Source of the DNA: Opitutales bacterium UBA5694
Lineage (GTDB): Bacteria; Verrucomicrobiota; Verrucomicrobiia; Opitutales; Opitutaceae
Direction: 5' to 3'
DNA length: 64,000 bases
NCBI GenBank assembly: GCA_002420185.1
Contig: DIHO01000018.1
Span: 72,047-136,046 of the forward strand
The notes below the pieces were generated by a model. That model was given only the letters and a program-made list of their open reading frames with translations, ran no database searches and had not been told where the DNA came from. The translations under genes and the position numbers were made by a program. Each line of letters opens with the position of its first letter. Position 1 is the stretch's first letter. Of this stretch, positions 55,497 through 64,000 are shown one piece after another.

Positions 55497-55826
55497 TTGT
55501 TTATCAAACACTTACGGATTTGGTATGAGGTTAGTTCCGCATCCGACCACCTCTTATTGATCGCAACGAGCAAAGTTACAGAGCAAACGGAAGGTCGTTG
55601 GGCACTCACAGTCGAACGTTTTTCCTCCGCCTGTATACTCCACCGGGAGAATTGGGAGGTCGAATCGCGACAGCCCATCGAAGGGGAACTTCCCGTCTTG
55701 GTCACATCGTGGATCAAACTTTTGCCGACCTCGCTGGGGAGAGGCGTCAAAGCAGATCTCCGAGACATGTTTACTAAAGAGCAGTACCTCGTTGACCAGA
55801 GAATGCGTCTGCGAAACGTTTTTTGA
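55497..55826 (+). CDS. Hypothetical 109-residue protein
   Basis: This frame starts with TTG and is the longest plus-strand frame between gspG and the UDG gene. The translation looks like real protein: RIWYEVSSASDHLLLIATSK, then HRENWEVESRQPIEGELPVL and VTSWIKLLPTSLGRGVK. I recognise no family and no signal peptide. Weak start and the nearby kinase remnant make a fragment possible. A minus-strand frame over the same bases is judged a shadow. Confidence 0.4.
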   Translation: MFIKHLRIWYEVSSASDHLLLIATSKVTEQTEGRWALTVERFSSACILHRENWEVESRQPIEGELPVLVTSWIKLLPTSLGRGVKADLRDMFTKEQYLVDQRMRLRNVF

Positions 55827-56425
55827 GAAACACTTGTCAAGCAGATCATTCCTCAAGTGGAGGAATAAGTTGCAGCAAAATACCGGGCAATCTATTTAAG
55901 ATAGCATCAAGAGCGAGCTCACTACCTCTTAGCAGTACGGAAGCGTATATGGGAAAAGCTATCTTCGCCCGAAGCCACTTCCTTGTAATCTTCACAGAAA
56001 AGGCTCGTCTCGGTCACCCATGTCAGGAGCTTGATCGACGCCGGAAAGAAAAATGATTCTGAACTAATAGCAAAATCCATACTTCCTATCGACCAAATCG
56101 CGGGAACCCTGAACCGAGCTGGAGTAGACACTATTCTCCCCGGATCCTGATCCCTCCCTGACCCGCCACGCCGTCTAACTTTTTTCTGCCAAAGCCATGC
56201 AACAGAAGACTGTCACTCAAAATGCTGATAGCCTCTGTGCCAAGTCTCAGGACAACGCATTCCTAGGCTATCCGTACTCACCATCTCTCGTTTCTACAGC
56301 TGATCCTGATTTTGAGAAAACTCCGGAATCCTTACCCAAGGTTTAAACCTCCAAGAAGGAGACGGAGTCAATACACTGTCAAACACTGATCACAAAAAAA
56401 TTTATAACAAGATACAAGAGGAAGA
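55827..56425. other. Eroded stretch without an intact gene
   Basis: No continuous frame is recognised. A small inverted repeat TTCCTC/GAGGAA lies at 55849-55865. A 44-codon plus-strand frame begins at an ATG at 56200 (DNAFLGYPYSPSL), family unknown. The last part leads into the kinase remnant in other frames, so upstream parts of that gene may be scattered here beyond recognition. Confidence 0.35.
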
Positions 56426-56551
56426 GTGCCCGATAGCATCCAGGTCAAATGCTTGGACCTCTTTTACTCCATCAAAGGAAAACTGGGCACCGGGCTCGGG
56501 CTATCGATAGTGGCAGGAATCCAAATGTCACAAAGTAGAGAAAGTGCTTGA
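56426..56551 (+). pseudogene. Remnant of a histidine kinase ATPase domain
   Basis: In one frame the plus strand reads VKCLDLFYSIKGKLGTGLGL followed by SIVAGIQ, then TGA at 56549. This matches the F-box and G2 box of histidine kinases (PFYSTKxxGTGLGLSIVxGI). N-box, G1, H-box and start are absent or unrecognisable upstream, and the usual RxxGG end is lost. The piece ends 3 bases before the UDG stop on the other strand. Confidence 0.62.
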
Positions 56552-56554
56552 GAT

Positions 56555-57475
56555 TTAGAGAAAATACCCTCGCTGCCTGTCACTAATCGGTAGACCGCAA
56601 CGCTCCATCACCTTGAGCAGATCTTCCCACGCAGATCGCTTATCTCGCTTACTATCGTTTCGGAGCAAATACGAAGGATGATAAGTGGCGAGCAAAGGTG
56701 TTTTTTCAAATTCCCTCCATTCCCCTTTCACCTCTCTCAAACTACGAAACGATTTCGATCCAAGCAAGCCCTTCGCTGCAGTCGCACCTAGCGCCACGAT
56801 CAGCTTTGGCTTAACGATCTCAATCTGAGCCCTTAAATATGGGAGGCAAAATTCAATCTCACCGATTGTTGGCGGTCGATTGCCCACTCGGGTAGGAAGC
56901 TGCGGACGCCAGTTCATGATATTTCCGATATAGACTTCCTCACGAGCAAGCCCCATGGCACCAATCATCTTATCGAGCAGCTGTCCGGCTTTACCGACGA
57001 AAGGCTCCCCCTGCTCTTCTTCGTCTGCTCCGGGAGCTTCGCCACAAAAAAAGATATCAGCATCCAAACTACCTACTCCAAACACTAGCTGATAGCCCTC
57101 TCGCTTATTCTCGTTGCATTTCGGACAATTTAGTACGATTTCCCGCAACGCATCCCAACGCTTTTGCTTGTTGCCCTCCGGCAATTCAAATGCAAGTGGA
57201 ATTCCGAGGGTAGCTTTTCTATCACCTGAAGTTTTACTAGCCTTTTTTGGTTCTCCCTTGAGAACTCGGTCAAAATCTTCTGCCGTTGCCGAACGTATCC
57301 TATCGGGTATTAAAGCAACAACACTCTCCATTTCCTTTTCAGAATCTTCCGCAATAATCTTCCCTACTGCCAATTTCAAGTCGCGTAAGGACTCTTCCGA
57401 TACATAAATTCGATCCTGTCCCTCTTTTCGTAAACGTTCCAGCTCATCAACGACGCTTTCTATTTGATATCTCAT
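56555..57475 (-). CDS. Uracil-DNA glycosylase, family 4
   Basis: This is 306 residues. About 110 N-terminal residues are an extension with charged helices. The glycosylase core has FCGEAPGADEEEQGEPFVGK (motif 1, about 160-178), AGQLLDKMIGAMGL, PKLIVALGATAAKGLLG and ATYHPSYLLRN (motif 2, catalytic His). Family 4 enzymes bind a 4Fe-4S cluster with four Cys. Here CPKC (about 138-141) and FCLPYL are present, but the site in the KCRPP box is Trp (NIMNWRPQ), as also happens in some alphaproteobacterial relatives. Whether a cluster forms is unclear. It removes uracil from DNA. It directly abuts ribE, so it is in the same transcript. Confidence 0.9.
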   Translation of the reverse strand: MRYQIESVVDELERLRKEGQDRIYVSEESLRDLKLAVGKIIAEDSEKEMESVVALIPDRIRSATAEDFDRVLKGEPKKASKTSGDRKATLGIPLAFELPEGNKQKRWDALREIVLNCPKCNENKREGYQLVFGVGSLDADIFFCGEAPGADEEEQGEPFVGKAGQLLDKMIGAMGLAREEVYIGNIMNWRPQLPTRVGNRPPTIGEIEFCLPYLRAQIEIVKPKLIVALGATAAKGLLGSKSFRSLREVKGEWREFEKTPLLATYHPSYLLRNDSKRDKRSAWEDLLKVMERCGLPISDRQRGYFL

Positions 57476-58072
57476 CTAGCGTTCTTGTTTTGACAGGATT
57501 TTTTCGGTATATTTGGCAAGTAGATCGAACTCTAGATTCACTTTATCCCCTGGCTTCAAATCACCCAACCCCGTCAATTGGAGCGTGTGAGGAATCAGCC
57601 AAACAGTAAGAACATTTTTCTCCACTTCAGCAACTGTCAGAGAAATTCCATCGATCCCAATGCAGCCCTTGTACACCAGATAGTGCTCAAATTCTCTAGG
57701 GACTTCAATCTTCAGGATGACATCCTTAGCTCTCATTCCGAGCTCCAAGATTTTGCCTAAACCATCTACGTGCCCTGTCAGAAAATGTCCACCTACACGG
57801 CCGTTGAAGCGCAAGCTCCTCTCCAAATTCACCTTGGATCCCAGATCGATATTTTTGAGATTTGTCAGCCGCCGCGTCTCTTCAAGCACGTCAAAGGTTA
57901 AAATCGTCTTGCTGATTTCAACAACTGATAGGCAGCACCCATTGATAGCCACACTGTCACCCAACTCCAATTCCTGAGCCACCAAGTCTGCCCTTACTCT
58001 CATCCTCCACGCCTCCGACTGCTCGTGAAAGCTCAGCACCTCACCCTTTTCTTCAACAAGACCTGTAAACAT
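57476..58072 (-). CDS. ribE: Riboflavin synthase, alpha chain
   Basis: This is 198 residues with the two-fold internal repeat of the family. It starts MFTGLVEEKGEV. The first barrel has DSVAINGCCLSVVE and GRVGGHFLTGHVDG; the second has GCIGIDGISLTVAEVEKN. It dismutates two lumazine molecules into riboflavin. No FMN riboswitch was found upstream (117 bases to the next gene). The UDG gene starts one base after its stop. Confidence 0.96.
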   Translation of the reverse strand: MFTGLVEEKGEVLSFHEQSEAWRMRVRADLVAQELELGDSVAINGCCLSVVEISKTILTFDVLEETRRLTNLKNIDLGSKVNLERSLRFNGRVGGHFLTGHVDGLGKILELGMRAKDVILKIEVPREFEHYLVYKGCIGIDGISLTVAEVEKNVLTVWLIPHTLQLTGLGDLKPGDKVNLEFDLLAKYTEKILSKQER

Positions 58073-58189
58073 TTACCAGACTTAATCCGAATTCATATTC
58101 CAAGTGCAACGGATTTATACCAATATCTAAGGAAACCGAGCCTTAGGAGAGTTCCAAAGCTCGGATCGATGTTTTTTTAGCGAGCCCCT

Positions 58190-59632
58190 CTAGGTGATGG
58201 AGGGCACAGCGTAGCCAGGTCGGTAGTTCTTCTTCAGGAGCTTGTTGGCCTGCTTGTATGAATCCCCTCCAGTAAACTTCTCAGATCGAGCATCGAATTC
58301 AAGCTCAGGGCCTATCTTCCACAGCTCTTTCGACTGATCGATGCTCCACTGAGCCATTTGCTCATTATACCGCCCTAGTGTTTCCTCGAGTACTCCATCC
58401 TTCGACGCGAACCTCTCGACTGACCTCCCATCAGCATCCTTACCCCTCAAGTAGGAGATGTTTCCGAGATGCGCTAGGCAACTGGATTTGTAAGCGCTCT
58501 CTAGGTGAGCCGCCACATCGCTTTCCTTGCGGCTATTCACAGCTTTCACGAACGCAGGGAAATGATTAGAGCCACGATCACCCTTGAATGCCTTCACCCG
58601 CTCACCATCATTGTCATAAACGAATCCTCCGCCTCGACCTCCTCGGAATTCTCCGCCTTCACACGTTACTATAACGCCAACACGGGAGCCTTTAAAGTTT
58701 GGGGCATTGTTCAGGTCAGGCTTCACCCATAGATTACGCACCTCGAATAGAGCAGGAATTCCTCCCCAATCGAATGTAGTGATACCCATATTCGGCGTAT
58801 CGCCGGCATCGTCCCATCCAAATCGACCTCCCAACGACTGAATCTTAACCGGATGATCCGGATCGCCAAGAATCCAACGCATTATGTCGAGCTCATGGGG
58901 ACCTTGATTCCCCAGATCGCCATTGCCCGTGTTGAAATCCCAGTGCCAATCATAATGTAATTCCGGACGGTAAAGGTCTTGGTGTTCAGCAGGGCCAAGC
59001 CACTTATCGTAATCGACCGATTTTGGCGGCACCAGAGAAGTTTCTATCTTCCCTATGCTCGCTCGATTTCGGTAGCACAGACCACGCACCATCTTGATTT
59101 CACCTATGTTACCCGCATGAATCCAGGGAAACGCCTCTTGCAACCCAACATCAGAACGATTCTGGAAACCAGCCTGTACGATACGATTGTATTTCTTTGC
59201 TGCCGCCACCATCTGGCGACCTTCCCAAACCGTGTGGCACACGGGTTTCTCTACATAGACATCTTTTCCCGCCTCGCAACCCCAAATTGTCTGCAGGGCG
59301 TGCCAGTGGTTTGGTGTCGTCAGAACAACCGCATCGACATCTCTTCTTTCGAGCAGCTTGCGGTAATCGGTTTCCTGGCTTACGGTGACACCGTATTCTT
59401 CGTCAACCGCGACTGCCCGTTTTGCTAGTTCCGCTGTGTCCACGTCACAAAGTGCAACCAACCGAGCACCTTCGGTACGAAATACATCGTCAATTAAGCT
59501 CTTTCCACGTCCGCGAACGCCAACCACGGCTACTCGGACATCACCATTTGCCGCTTTTGCCCATGAGGATGTGATCGCGAAGGTGCTCGCTGCCAAAGCA
59601 GACGATTTAATAAATTTGCGACGAGATAACAT
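58190..59632 (-). CDS. Exported Gfo/Idh/MocA family oxidoreductase
   Basis: This is 480 residues. The N terminus LSRRKFIKSSALAASTFAIT is a twin-arginine signal, so the folded NAD(P)-loaded protein goes to the periplasm. The Rossmann part has VAVVGVRGRGKSLIDDV, ALCDVD and the EKP active-site box (VYVEKPVCHTVWEGRQM, about residue 133). GNGDLGNQGPHELDIMRWIL is typical of the planctomycete/verrucomicrobial family. It presumably acts on a sugar or cyclitol. It may serve the same carbohydrate metabolism as the sulfatases, but it is far from them. Confidence 0.92.
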   Translation of the reverse strand: MLSRRKFIKSSALAASTFAITSSWAKAANGDVRVAVVGVRGRGKSLIDDVFRTEGARLVALCDVDTAELAKRAVAVDEEYGVTVSQETDYRKLLERRDVDAVVLTTPNHWHALQTIWGCEAGKDVYVEKPVCHTVWEGRQMVAAAKKYNRIVQAGFQNRSDVGLQEAFPWIHAGNIGEIKMVRGLCYRNRASIGKIETSLVPPKSVDYDKWLGPAEHQDLYRPELHYDWHWDFNTGNGDLGNQGPHELDIMRWILGDPDHPVKIQSLGGRFGWDDAGDTPNMGITTFDWGGIPALFEVRNLWVKPDLNNAPNFKGSRVGVIVTCEGGEFRGGRGGGFVYDNDGERVKAFKGDRGSNHFPAFVKAVNSRKESDVAAHLESAYKSSCLAHLGNISYLRGKDADGRSVERFASKDGVLEETLGRYNEQMAQWSIDQSKELWKIGPELEFDARSEKFTGGDSYKQANKLLKKNYRPGYAVPSIT

Positions 59633-59783
59633 AATTCTGTAGGAAGATTCTAATTCTGTTTTTATCGTTACACGCTTTCATTAACGAGGCAATTGAAAAT
59701 TATCCTTTCAACTGGGAATTTTCTGAAGTCGCGACTTCGTCAACGACTGCCACATGAAGGGTCTTTCAAAACGGCAAATTTCA

Positions 59784-61091
59784 CTAGGGGTTCGGTTGCA
59801 GAGCAGTAAAGGTATCAAAACAATTTTCTTTCAGCTTCCAATCGTGGGTAGCCAGCCTTCTTTTCGCGATCGCAGAAGCGGTTCCGCTAATCCATAAAGA
59901 CCGCGATTCATCGTAGAGATCATTTGAAAGCAATACTTCCGAAATCTCTTTTGACCAGTGCAGATAATCTAAAGCAAGAGGGAGTACCATCGTTTCCTCT
60001 TCGTCGTAGCAGACCGCAAGGCCTCGGCGAATCGCAACCTCCTCGATCGGCTTCACCAGTTGGTGATAATTTCCAATCGCAGAGATGATCTTAACCATCA
60101 ACATCGCTTCCTCCCTCGTTTCTACCTCTAGCATTAGTTGAATGAGGTCTAGCCTACCATCCACTTCGATCTCCTCTAGTGTGATCACTAACTCAGTCTT
60201 TTCCGTCAGCGTATACTGGTCTAGTTCGTCAAACTGGACGAGAACACTTGTGTCGACACCCATCGTCTTCAGGGATTTTGAGTTTAACCTCTCTAGCTCC
60301 TTTTCAGACTTGCTCCAAACCATTTCCTGAGCTTGCAGCGTGTACGAAAGGACCGAACTGGAGGGAATGGCAAATTCACCTGCGAAGGAACCAACCGTCG
60401 AAGCCCAAGCTATCCGCTCCAACTCAAATTGAAGGTAGCCGTTGGTTGTGTAAGGATCAACCTTCAAACGCCTCGACCAATCCCGTTTCGCCTTGTCGAA
60501 ACCCAAGTGTCGGCGACTCAATTTCTTTGTCGTGTTGCCTACTTTTTTTGCTGCACCCGTAACCTTTTCCCCGACTGGCTCTTTCTCATTACTCTCACCT
60601 CTGTATCGATGCTCCTTAGTTTTCGCCGCTAGCTTTTCTGACCCCCGTTTTACCTCAAAAAACTTTCCCTGCAGGTAGCGGACAATTCCACTAGGAATTC
60701 GTGTAACCGTAGTAACCGGTCTTCGAGCCACGGCCCATGAGCGGACAATTGGATTCTTTAGGGCTTCCGAAAAAGACGTCGCAAAGGCCTTTGTTTTGGT
60801 GATTTCCTCCAACTTTTCGAGTGCGTCTATTTCATGGACAATCAATTCCAGCATCTTGATGCCCCGAACATGAAAATCGCCGAAATCGCTATCCAAATCG
60901 AACTCGTATCCAAAATTTACCACATATGCAATTGGGGCTAGCTTAAAACGCTCTCCCTCTCTAAGCTCTTCGCTTACCAAGTCATAGGCAAACACGAGCG
61001 GTGGCCCCTCTATCGGTTCCCAGTCCAACGAATCGGAAGTCAATGAGCCAATTGAAGTGATCGCAAAGATTCGTAGCCAGGTGGAAAACAT
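59784..61091 (-). CDS. Uncharacterised 435-residue protein
   Basis: A hydrophobic start (about 2-18) may be a signal peptide. An N-terminal domain (about 25-105) has YVVNFGYEFDLDSDFGDFHV and GIKMLELIVHEIDALEKLEE. A basic low-complexity linker (about 125-190, KVTGAAKKVGNTTKKLSRRH) follows, then GFDKAKRDWSRRLKVDPYTT and AWASTVGSFAGEF. I recall the GF-AKR-VDPYT-N-LQ block from unannotated proteins in several phyla, but know no function. The C-terminal 200 residues are mostly helical. It is flanked by a 151-base gap to the Gfo/Idh gene and 218 to the acetyltransferase. No catalytic motif is visible. Confidence 0.8.
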   Translation of the reverse strand: MFSTWLRIFAITSIGSLTSDSLDWEPIEGPPLVFAYDLVSEELREGERFKLAPIAYVVNFGYEFDLDSDFGDFHVRGIKMLELIVHEIDALEKLEEITKTKAFATSFSEALKNPIVRSWAVARRPVTTVTRIPSGIVRYLQGKFFEVKRGSEKLAAKTKEHRYRGESNEKEPVGEKVTGAAKKVGNTTKKLSRRHLGFDKAKRDWSRRLKVDPYTTNGYLQFELERIAWASTVGSFAGEFAIPSSSVLSYTLQAQEMVWSKSEKELERLNSKSLKTMGVDTSVLVQFDELDQYTLTEKTELVITLEEIEVDGRLDLIQLMLEVETREEAMLMVKIISAIGNYHQLVKPIEEVAIRRGLAVCYDEEETMVLPLALDYLHWSKEISEVLLSNDLYDESRSLWISGTASAIAKRRLATHDWKLKENCFDTFTALQPNP

Positions 61092-61309
61092 TTAATTTGG
61101 AAGAAACCGTCTCAGAACTATACGTTATGTTTCGACATTCTTAATTCAATTTGCCGAAATTTTAGCAATTTGGAAACAGAGAACCAACCCAAAAAAAACC
61201 CAAACTTGGGAATTTGCGATGTTAAAGCGGAAGCGGCATTTAATCTATTTCTAGCTTTTACTTTTCATGGATCCTTTTGGCAATCATCAAAACCCAGACT
61301 TTTTTATCC

Positions 61310-61729
61310 ATGATCCGCATAGAGCTGACCCAATTCAGCCCACTTGAAACCAGTATCCTTCAAATACGATTCAATGTCTTCGTAACTGAGCAAGGTGTCG
61401 AACCAAGCCTCGAGGTTGATGGTAGGGACCCGGATTGCGTTCACGCGATCGCGTATGACGAAAACCTCCCGATCGGTACCGGCCGCCTCTTGCCCGACGG
61501 ACATATCGGTAGAATGGCGGTCCTCAAAGAGTACCGATCAACAGGAGTTGGACAGAAAATACTCCTAAAGCTCGTCGAGGCCGCCCGCGAGAGAGGATGG
61601 AAAAAGGTTGAGCTGTCATCGCAAATCCAGGCAGTCGACTTTTACGAGAGGTTCGGATTCCAACGTCTAGGCGAAGCTTACATTGAGGCCGGAATCGTCC
61701 ACGTGGATATGCGTCTTAATCTCGAATGA
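61310..61729 (+). CDS. GNAT family N-acetyltransferase, ElaA/YjcF-like
   Basis: This is 139 residues from the ATG at 61310 (TTG at 61277 is an alternative). RFNVFVTEQGVEPSLEVDGR is the ElaA-type opening, then GTGRLLPDGHIGRMAV, the acetyl-CoA loop YRSTGVGQKILLKLVEAA (about 75-92) and VDFYERFGFQRLGEAYIEAG. It probably acetylates a small amine. It stands alone on the plus strand; substrate unknown. Confidence 0.92.
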   Translation: MIRIELTQFSPLETSILQIRFNVFVTEQGVEPSLEVDGRDPDCVHAIAYDENLPIGTGRLLPDGHIGRMAVLKEYRSTGVGQKILLKLVEAARERGWKKVELSSQIQAVDFYERFGFQRLGEAYIEAGIVHVDMRLNLE

Positions 61730-62676
61730 GTAGCGAGAATGAATCTCAAACGCTTCAAGGGGAACCCGCCACAAAATGCGATTCGACCTAACCTTAAATC
61801 TTACAAACTTACCCAGCTAGACTCTACTAGATCCCTGGAGGATCCGCGAGCCTTATTCCAAAAACCCTAGTCTCGTAACACTCGAGATATCCTACCGAAC
61901 GAGATCTCCGAAAAGCGGCACATTAAGGACGCTGTAAATGCCTGATTCTACGAAATTGATTTTATCGACAAGGCCACTATCCTCATGACCCAAGTCTCGA
62001 AACAGTCCCGAGCGACCTTGAAAATAGAAAAAGACAAGCCGTCTTTAGATCCAAGGATTTACATTGGGACTTTTCCTAATGGTTTTGCTCGAAGCCTATT
62101 TTCCCAGCTTCGGGTCGACCGCCCGTATTCTGAGAGCGAAATTAACCACCAAAATTGCGATTGCTCTCATTTTTCTCCTCCAAGGCCGCTCCTGAATTCG
62201 AAAAAGCTGCTTTCCAGCGTAGTCAACCTGCGTTTGCACATATTTTGCCAAAGTTGGATCTTCCTGCTATCTCTCACTTTATCATGATCAGGATTGTATT
62301 TGTCTGCGATCCTTAGATGCCAGCGGATATTCGCCACTGACTTCTGTTCTAGTCGGTACTGCCCACGACAATTCTTTCCTTAATCGTGTTCAAAGCCAAA
62401 AGCAATCAGGACGCTGCGGCCGTCCTTTCTAATGTTAATTTCCCAAACTAATCGGAGTCCTAACAATACGTTTTCAGTGCATCACCCGTTTTTCCACTGA
62501 GAACAGCACCTTTCCTCCCGTCGATTCACTCATCACAAAAATCGCTCTCTATATATAATGCTCCCCATTACTTTTGCCCAATTTCTAAGTTATTGGTAGT
62601 GCCTGAAACCCTTGGCCCAAGGCCGACTTCCGAAACGTCTCAATGATGCCCTGATCCTATTTATCAAGTAAGTGGC
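61730..62676. other. Gene-poor stretch with degraded protein-like frames
   Basis: No intact gene. On the plus strand one frame from 61739 (NLKSYKLTQLDSTRSLEDPR) continues past a TAG into EISEKRHIKDAVNA, a TGA, then FYEIDFIDKATILMTQVSKQ. After a shift near 62170 another frame reads EFEKAAFQRSQPAFAHILPK. These are coherent enough to suggest a decayed gene of 500 bases or more, but I cannot name the family. The rest shows many stops in all frames. Confidence 0.3.
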
Positions 62677-62679
62677 ATT

Positions 62680-62945
62680 CTGTAATAGCTTTGCAAACGA
62701 AGTATGGAGCATATTAAGTCAAACCTCTTTCGCTGGAGCATCGCTAATCGCCACACTATTCCTCGTCGCCTTACCAATTCCCGTCTGTGTCACCTCCCCG
62801 CTGAGCTCGACCAAACACGCTTAAAGGAATGCCGCCGTCTTCTTTGGCTCCCAGACAACCCTCGGCCCGGAGGTTCATATGAACCATTTCAAATACGCGG
62901 TCCAGTCGGGCAACTTTCAAGAATGTCTAGTTTTACCCCCACTTA
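62680..62945 (+). pseudogene. Possible remnant of a DUF5706-like membrane protein
   Basis: In one frame, interrupted by a TAA near 62832, the plus strand reads FAGASLIATLFLVALPIPVC (membrane-like) and then RNAAVFFGSQTTLGPEVHMN followed by QSGNFQECLVLPPLRI. The order hydrophobic helix, then N-x-x-x-FFG, then a helix ending QE-DL-like recalls DUF5706 proteins, which include Pycsar-type membrane effectors. Similarity is weak and partly from memory. An overlapping frame with ATG at 62704 is probably a shadow. Confidence 0.25.
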
Positions 62946-64000
62946 GAATCTACCATAGCCCACTATAGTTTCTTGCAGGAATACTCTTACCGGGGATTTT
63001 TCCGCAGGAACAAAGGCCCAACCGATAGGCTAAAGTCATATCATACCAAATTCGCTTCGAGAGCCCATTTAAGATCGAGCGGACTTTTTCCGCCCCATTC
63101 GGTAATCTGAAAAATCATTATGAATTCCGTCATAAGGCTGATCCTGCATGAACAGCCTCAGAATTTCCTGGTGCTCATATTCAGAGGTTGGCCACTCTTC
63201 ATTATAGCCGGGCAGCATGAAAACCGTATATGACTTCCCCCGAGTTACCTTTCTACGAATAACCAACATTAGTTCGATGCAAAGGTGCGTGATCTGTCTG
63301 ACAACCAGAATTCGACCTTTAAAAGCCCTAAAACCAATACTGGTACTCCTTATCACTGCTCATTTCCTGCGCAAGATTCAAAATCATATGGACCGCCACT
63401 TAAGAAGCCTACCTCCCCAGAGACCTGCCTCGCCCATGAACATACACGAGACGGAATGGATCCCAGATTTGGCCGCTCTTTTCGTTAGTATCTTTGACAG
63501 CAAGCGCTGAATCCTTTATCGAGAGCTTCACAATTTCCTTCATATATTTCGAACATTTGAGCGAGCTTTCCAAGATTAGCGTCGAATTTAGGGCCAACCA
63601 GGTTTGTCAACAGCTCTTGGTTCATAGGATCAGACTAGTCGGCTTTTTTAGTGAAAGCAGATTCACTCGGCTAAAAGCATCTTTCGGCGAGTGAAGGTGC
63701 TTCAGCTCGAAGATCGAGAAGTCTATCACTAGGAAAGTCTATTTTCCTCAAAATCGGTTGCCTTAGGAAGTAAAAGCGTTCCTTCTAAACCTGAATGACC
63801 TCATCTCAAAGAAATCCAATCCGTGCAGATAAAAACACTTCTCGATGAGATAAGGTGACACAACTGAAGACGAGCCAACAAATATTCATCCATAACCTTA
63901 CAAATGGAACGCATCGAACCGAATTCCACCTCGCGCCCAGTCCATCCCAACAATCCGCAGCAAAGCGGGGATGCTAAACGAGCCATTACAATCTCGCTCT
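62946..64000. other. Gene-poor right end, no supported gene
   Basis: Short frames exist on both strands, none convincing. A minus-strand GTG frame at 63069-63356 (MLPGYNEEWPTSEYEHQEIL) and a 46-codon minus-strand ATG frame at 63485-63625 (LTNLVGPKFDANLGKLAQMF) are the most protein-like, and could be parts of one decayed gene. From 63700 on I see nothing recognisable, though a gene may begin near the right edge. Confidence 0.3.

Noticed and set aside
55457..55849. 130-codon minus-strand frame opposite the 109-residue protein
   Set aside because: Ser/Arg-rich shadow composition, antisense to a more protein-like frame.
57476..58189. FMN riboswitch upstream of ribE
   Set aside because: The 117-base gap lacks the conserved RFN stems and sequence.
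62872..62885. Perfect palindrome GGTTCATATGAACC
   Set aside because: A 14-base palindrome alone is expected by chance in 64 kb and lies in decayed DNA with no neighbouring promoter or regulator.
1..64000. tRNA, rRNA, tmRNA, RNase P RNA, SRP RNA, CRISPR arrays, intact IS elements or integrases
   Set aside because: Looked for by eye on both strands; no characteristic motifs or repeat arrays found.

Overview
The window looks like a chromosome segment of a Gram-negative, aerobically respiring member of Verrucomicrobiota, most likely class Opitutia (Opitutae / Puniceicoccales-like). This is inferred from the gene set, not from a marker tree. The indicators are secreted sulfatases, a twin-arginine Gfo/Idh/MocA oxidoreductase, an alternative complex III operon, an oversized signal peptidase I, Rho with a long disordered N-terminal extension, and a T2SS operon ordered G-H-I-J-K-L-M-D-C-E-F. 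Most genes lie on the minus strand. I see no rRNA, tRNA, CRISPR array, intact transposase, prophage or biosynthetic cluster.

Layout. 1-4908: aa3-type cytochrome c oxidase operon (dihaem cytochrome c, a 45-residue membrane protein, coxB, coxA, coxC, coxD and a second subunit III that runs off the left edge). 5236-8518: lepB and lepA. 9037-12603: two secreted sulfatases. 13100-13573: decayed alpha/beta hydrolase. 14000-16694: modABC. 17440-18042: decayed pilT. 18222-20828: rho and coaE. 21019-22551: decayed comM. 22584-25425: fabG-acpP-fabF-ndk. 25694-30073: plus-strand group rluB, secreted protein, folD, receiver-histidine kinase, proC. 30106-41075: alternative complex III operon actABCDEF followed by a 92-residue membrane protein and cbb3-oxidase-like ccoN, ccoO and monohaem cytochrome c genes. 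41502-43453: lolD and a LolC/E permease. 43561-44328: methyltransferase. 44355-55243: T2SS operon. 56426-61729: histidine-kinase remnant, family 4 uracil-DNA glycosylase, ribE, Gfo/Idh/MocA oxidoreductase, a 435-residue uncharacterised protein and a GNAT acetyltransferase. 61730-64000: gene-poor, apparently decayed DNA.

How it works together. ACIII oxidises menaquinol and passes electrons to c-type cytochromes. The aa3 oxidase at the left end is a full terminal oxidase with all haem and copper ligands. The most striking feature is the ccoN-like gene behind ACIII. Its fold-defining segments align with cbb3 oxidase subunit I, but all six histidines that bind haem b, haem b3 and CuB are replaced, and the whole protein has only three histidines. 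It keeps its CcoO-like and monohaem cytochrome partners, so the cluster looks like ACIII plus an electron-transfer module on a non-catalytic HCO scaffold.

A second theme is gene decay. At least four recognisable genes (comM, pilT, an alpha/beta hydrolase, a sensor kinase) survive only as interrupted remnants, and the last 2.3 kb holds more protein-like but broken frames. Loss of ComM and of a PilT suggests shrinking competence or type IV pilus functions, and a recent change of lifestyle such as host association is one possible explanation.
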